Positions 32,694 to 34,643 of a stretch of 34,643 nucleotides of DNA are shown piece after piece. Each line of letters opens with the position of its first letter. The stretch's first letter is position 1. A program made the translations under genes and the position numbers. The stretch lies in contig JADLAK010000026.1 in assembly GCA_020848275.1 (NCBI GenBank), forward strand, positions 1 through 34,643. Reading direction: 5' to 3'. The stretch is from Planctomycetota bacterium. GTDB lineage: Bacteria; Planctomycetota; UBA8742; UBA2392. A model generated the notes under the pieces. The model had not been told where the DNA came from and searched no databases. It worked only from the letters and a program-made list of their open reading frames with translations.

Positions 32694-33380
32694 TTATGCC
32701 GCCGAGTACGCCGGCTCGAGCCGGCCTTCCGCAAAGCGGACGACCCTGTCGAACTGTTCGGCGCCAAAGCCGCTCAGGCAAAGAACGTCTTCACGCTCGT
32801 TGCCCTGCACTCCCACGCGCGGCTGGATATCGATGCACGCCAGCTTTGCGCGTTTGTTGCGGCTCTTGAAGCGATCCCACTCGGCCAGCGTCGCGGCGTT
32901 CGGCCGGCCCTGGTTGTCCGAGATGTAGACAACAAGGTCCCCGCGCGCCCAACGCTTGTTCAGGGCCTTGAGCGGGGTGACGCACTTCGTGCCGCCGCCC
33001 TCAAGGTTCGCAAGCTTCTGGGCATTGCCCATGACGTCTTCGCGGCCCAGCGTGCACTCGATGACTTCATCGCTGTAAGCGACGACCTCGGCCGCGCTGT
33101 TTCGCTTCAGCGTCGCCGCGGCGAACAAAGCCGCGAGGTCGAGGTAACGCACGTCGCCGCGTTGCGCCATCGCGTCCTGCATGGAACCCGAGACGTCGAC
33201 GAGCAGGTAAAGCTTGCCCGGCAGCCGCGGGACATCACGGCCGAGCATTTCGCCCGCGCCGCGCAACCCCGGGCTTTGGGCGTAGCGCATCTCGGCCGCG
33301 AGGTCGAGTGCGGCCTGTTCGCGCGTCTCGGAAAGCGAAAACAGCTTGCCGAGGACCAGCTTGAAAATGTTGTTCGCCAT
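32694..33380 (-). CDS. Stand-alone VWA protein resembling the C-terminal half of Ro60/TROVE
   Basis: This 228-aa protein starts at ATG 33380 (GGAGG 9 bases upstream; the same start context as the neighbouring small gene). Residues about 55-225 form a von Willebrand A domain with an intact MIDAS: D62-x-S64-x-S66 ('DVSGSM'), T131 ('GGGTKC') and D155 ('ISDNQG'). The closing 'VLCLSGFGAEQFDRVVRFAEG' and the preceding 'GRDVPRLPGKLYLLVDVSGSM' resemble Ro60 (TROVE) proteins. The RNA-binding HEAT-repeat ring of Ro60 is absent; only about 55 residues precede the VWA. Ro60 binds misfolded RNAs and Y RNAs; here only the VWA half is present. It could be a split Ro system, a remnant, or another VWA chaperone partner. 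Confidence 0.8.
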   Translation of the reverse strand: MANNIFKLVLGKLFSLSETREQAALDLAAEMRYAQSPGLRGAGEMLGRDVPRLPGKLYLLVDVSGSMQDAMAQRGDVRYLDLAALFAAATLKRNSAAEVVAYSDEVIECTLGREDVMGNAQKLANLEGGGTKCVTPLKALNKRWARGDLVVYISDNQGRPNAATLAEWDRFKSRNKRAKLACIDIQPRVGVQGNEREDVLCLSGFGAEQFDRVVRFAEGRLEPAYSAA

Positions 33381-33422
33381 TGGGCGCCTCCGTTGGCCGG
33401 CGTGGGCAGGCCCAGGCGCCGG
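33381..33422 (-). promoter_or_regulatory. Structured 5' leader, copy 1 (VWA gene)
   Basis: On the minus strand the leader runs CCGGCGCCTGGGCCTGCCC ... GGAGGCGCCCA to the ATG. GGCGCCT pairs with AGGCGCC, which contains part of the Shine-Dalgarno (GGAGG), so folding could hide the ribosome site. A close relative precedes the 73-aa gene (33738-33789). Confidence 0.6.
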
Positions 33423-33515
33423 GTGTTTAATGAAGTTTTGTTCGCATCGCGAATCGTCCGCCGCTATGGCGGTTGCTTCGCACAAGTTTTGTTCTTTGCG
33501 TCTGCATTCGTTTCC

Positions 33516-33737
33516 TTACAGGCTTGCGACCTCGAGTTCGAAGGCGCGGAGCACTTCGCGCACGTGCGACTGCGGCACGTACACGGCGTCATTCAGCGCG
33601 CTCAGCGAGACATAGCGCTCGAGGCGTTCGTCCTCGTGGGCGTCGCCGGGCGCAAACGCGACAACTTCGAAGTTGCGCGCGTCGCCAAGCGAATACAGCC
33701 CGCTGTAGACGAGTTGAAATTCAAGGTTGTTTGACAT
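33516..33737 (-). CDS. Small 73-aa protein sharing leader and first codons with the VWA gene
   Basis: ATG 33737 starts MSNNLEFQLVYSGLYSLG. The first four codons (M-S-N-N) parallel those of the VWA protein (M-A-N-N), as does the 50-base leader. The product is acidic with a central helix rich in Asp/Glu and a C-terminal helix ('SHVREVLRAFELEVASL'). No known domain is recognised. It is 135 bases upstream of the VWA gene on the same strand. Shared leader and linkage suggest joint regulation or a common role. Confidence 0.55.
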   Translation of the reverse strand: MSNNLEFQLVYSGLYSLGDARNFEVVAFAPGDAHEDERLERYVSLSALNDAVYVPQSHVREVLRAFELEVASL

Positions 33738-33789
33738 GTGGCGCCCCCTTTCGGGATTTGGACCAGCGCAGGGCTGGCCCAGGCGCCGG
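33738..33789 (-). promoter_or_regulatory. Structured 5' leader, copy 2 (73-aa gene)
   Basis: The minus strand reads CCGGCGCCTGGGCCAGCCCT ... GGGGGCGCCAC to the ATG. GGCGCC at both ends pairs, GGCCAGC pairs with GCTGGTC, and CCC-GAAA-GGG makes a small GNRA hairpin next to the ribosome site. It resembles copy 1 in order and sequence. Confidence 0.6.
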
Positions 33790-33793
33790 AGAA

Positions 33794-34039
33794 TCAGAGA
33801 AGTTGTGTAATACGGGTCGACAATTCGTGCATGCTCGAAACTCGCTTCCACGGCTGGTTGCCGGCCGTTTTGGGCTTGGAACCCATAAACGCGCCGAGCT
33901 GCGCGTGGCAGTCTCGTTGCAGTCGAATGTCGTTTGCGTACTTCACGTTGACTTCTCCGAACAAATCCTTCGTTGCTGCGTGATAAGCGAGTGTTGTGCC
34001 AATCGCTGGGAGTGCGCTAGATAGCGGCTTTGCGGGCAT
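33794..34039 (-). CDS. Possible small 81-aa protein
   Basis: The frame starts at ATG 34039 and ends 4 bases from the leader of the 73-aa gene. Composition is protein-like ('DLFGEVNVKYANDIRLQRDCHAQLGAFMG'), but there is no Shine-Dalgarno and no recognised domain. A direct repeat GTTGTTAC (twice within 17 bases) lies before it. Same strand and spacing as the 73-aa and VWA genes make a small operon possible. Confidence 0.4.
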   Translation of the reverse strand: MPAKPLSSALPAIGTTLAYHAATKDLFGEVNVKYANDIRLQRDCHAQLGAFMGSKPKTAGNQPWKRVSSMHELSTRITQLL

Positions 34040-34130
34040 TCGCGTTTCGCCACGGTAACAACGAGTAACAACGCATCACGCGCGCGTGTGTCGAATCGTT
34101 ACGGCGGTGAAAACTATTGTGCCGCCAAAA

Positions 34131-34210
34131 ACGTGCTTCAATCCCATCGCGTGAGCGATGGGATTGAAGCACGTGCACTGACATTTATCCCACCGCTTAC
34201 GCAGTGGGCT
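34131..34210. repeat. Two GNRA-loop hairpins (family B) before the tRNA-Leu gene's downstream side
   Basis: The first is a perfect 20-bp stem (34131-34150 / 34155-34174) with loop GTGA. The second (34187-34210) is ATCCCACCGCTTACGCAGTG..., the same element as the arms at 28979-29058. The core GCGTRAGC is shared by all copies. They lie between tRNA-Leu and the 81-aa frame. Confidence 0.8.
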
Positions 34211-34222
34211 CTGGTTTTTATT

Positions 34223-34311
34223 TGGTGGCTGGGGCGGGACTTGAACCCGCACGGAGGTTTCCCCCCAAGGGATTTTAAGTCCCCTGCGTCTGCCGATTCC
34301 GCCACCCAGCC
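34223..34311 (-). tRNA. tRNA-Leu (TAA)
   Basis: Read on the minus strand: acceptor GGCTGGG paired with CCCAGCC, D arm 'TGGCGGAATCGGCAGACGC', anticodon arm GGGGA-CTTAAAA-TCCCT with anticodon TAA, a long variable arm typical of class II tRNAs, T arm CGGGTTCAAGTCCCG, discriminator A and encoded CCA. The length of 89 nt fits Leu. Confidence 0.95.
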
Positions 34312-34356
34312 TTGTTCGCCAGAGTAGGGCTGTTCATCGTCTTCGCAAGCGACCCG

Positions 34357-34643
34357 CTACTTTGCAGGCGGGATGATCGTCGCTTTCTCGTCAGCGAAGG
34401 TCACACGCGCCAGGCCCGCCGCAACGTCCGATCCCTGCTCCTTGTAGATCAGCAGCCGGTAGACGCCTTTGCCCACTGCCATCGGCGTCGGACCATCCAC
34501 CTTCGTCATCTTCATCGCCGCACCCTCGCCCTCGGCGATGTAAGCGACGATTTCCTGGGGTGTTGCGGCGACGCCGGCCGAAGTTTCGATTTTCACGATC
34601 ACCGAGCCCGCTTCCTTGGCCTCAAACTGAAAACTTGTCGAGG
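34357..34643 (-). CDS. Truncated gene at window edge, unknown protein (C-terminal 95 aa)
   Basis: The frame is open to the right edge of the window; an internal GTG at 34602 is unlikely to be the start because the frame continues upstream as 'STSFQFEAKEAGSV'. The visible part is rich in beta-strand-like segments ('SVIVKIETSAG', 'VYRLLIYKEQG', 'LARVTFADEKATII') and ends in PPAK. No family is recognised. It stops 45 bases before tRNA-Leu, which is on the same strand. Confidence 0.65.
   Translation of the reverse strand, partial: STSFQFEAKEAGSVIVKIETSAGVAATPQEIVAYIAEGEGAAMKMTKVDGPTPMAVGKGVYRLLIYKEQGSDVAAGLARVTFADEKATIIPPAK

Noticed and set aside
34088..34327. Frame with 'WLGRDLNPHGG'
   Set aside because: Translation of the antisense of tRNA-Leu and neighbouring hairpins.

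Overview
The window looks like chromosome from a fairly high-GC Gram-negative bacterium. Four things point towards Planctomycetota or a related PVC-type lineage: a giant secreted RHS/YD-repeat protein with beta-helix domains, a membrane-anchored leucine-rich-repeat protein, many intergenic palindromic repeats, and a Ro60-like VWA protein. No rRNA or other marker gene is present, so this placement is inference from gene style only.

Region 1 (about 1-20839) is the right-hand part of an integrated mobile element and its cargo. Its right border is a tRNA-Met(CAT) fragment running from the anticodon loop to CCA (20795-20839), next to a complete tyrosine recombinase (19268-20623). Further in lie a 315-aa protein of unknown function, then a tightly coupled trio: a small HTH/excisionase-like gene, a catalytically degenerate Rep paralogue, and an intact pC194/pUB110-type rolling-circle Rep. 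The last three genes are joined by ATGA overlaps. On the other strand are a 3999-aa Rhs protein, a membrane-anchored LRR protein coupled to it (possible immunity or partner protein), and a 566-aa protein that may be TULIP-like. The left end of the element is outside the window, so cargo membership of the Rhs locus is inferred.

Region 2 (20840-27272) is ordinary chromosome: an alpha/beta hydrolase, a TrkA-N membrane protein, a luciferase-like flavin oxidoreductase, an SGNH hydrolase, a double STAS-domain protein and a divergent NRAMP-family transporter.

Region 3 (27273-32123) is a sulfate/thiosulfate uptake operon: an Rrf2 regulator with a perfect palindromic operator upstream, then cysP/sbp, cysT, cysW and cysA. 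Each junction from cysP onward, and the end of the operon, is occupied by a different palindromic repeat family.

Region 4 (32124-34643) holds a candidate structured RNA, a stand-alone VWA protein resembling the C-terminal half of Ro60/TROVE proteins, two small proteins, a tRNA-Leu(TAA) gene and a truncated gene at the edge. The VWA gene and one small gene share a duplicated, foldable 5' leader. The RNA, the VWA protein and the paired leaders are the least explained part of the chromosomal section. The Rep pair and the Rhs/LRR pair are the least explained part of the element.
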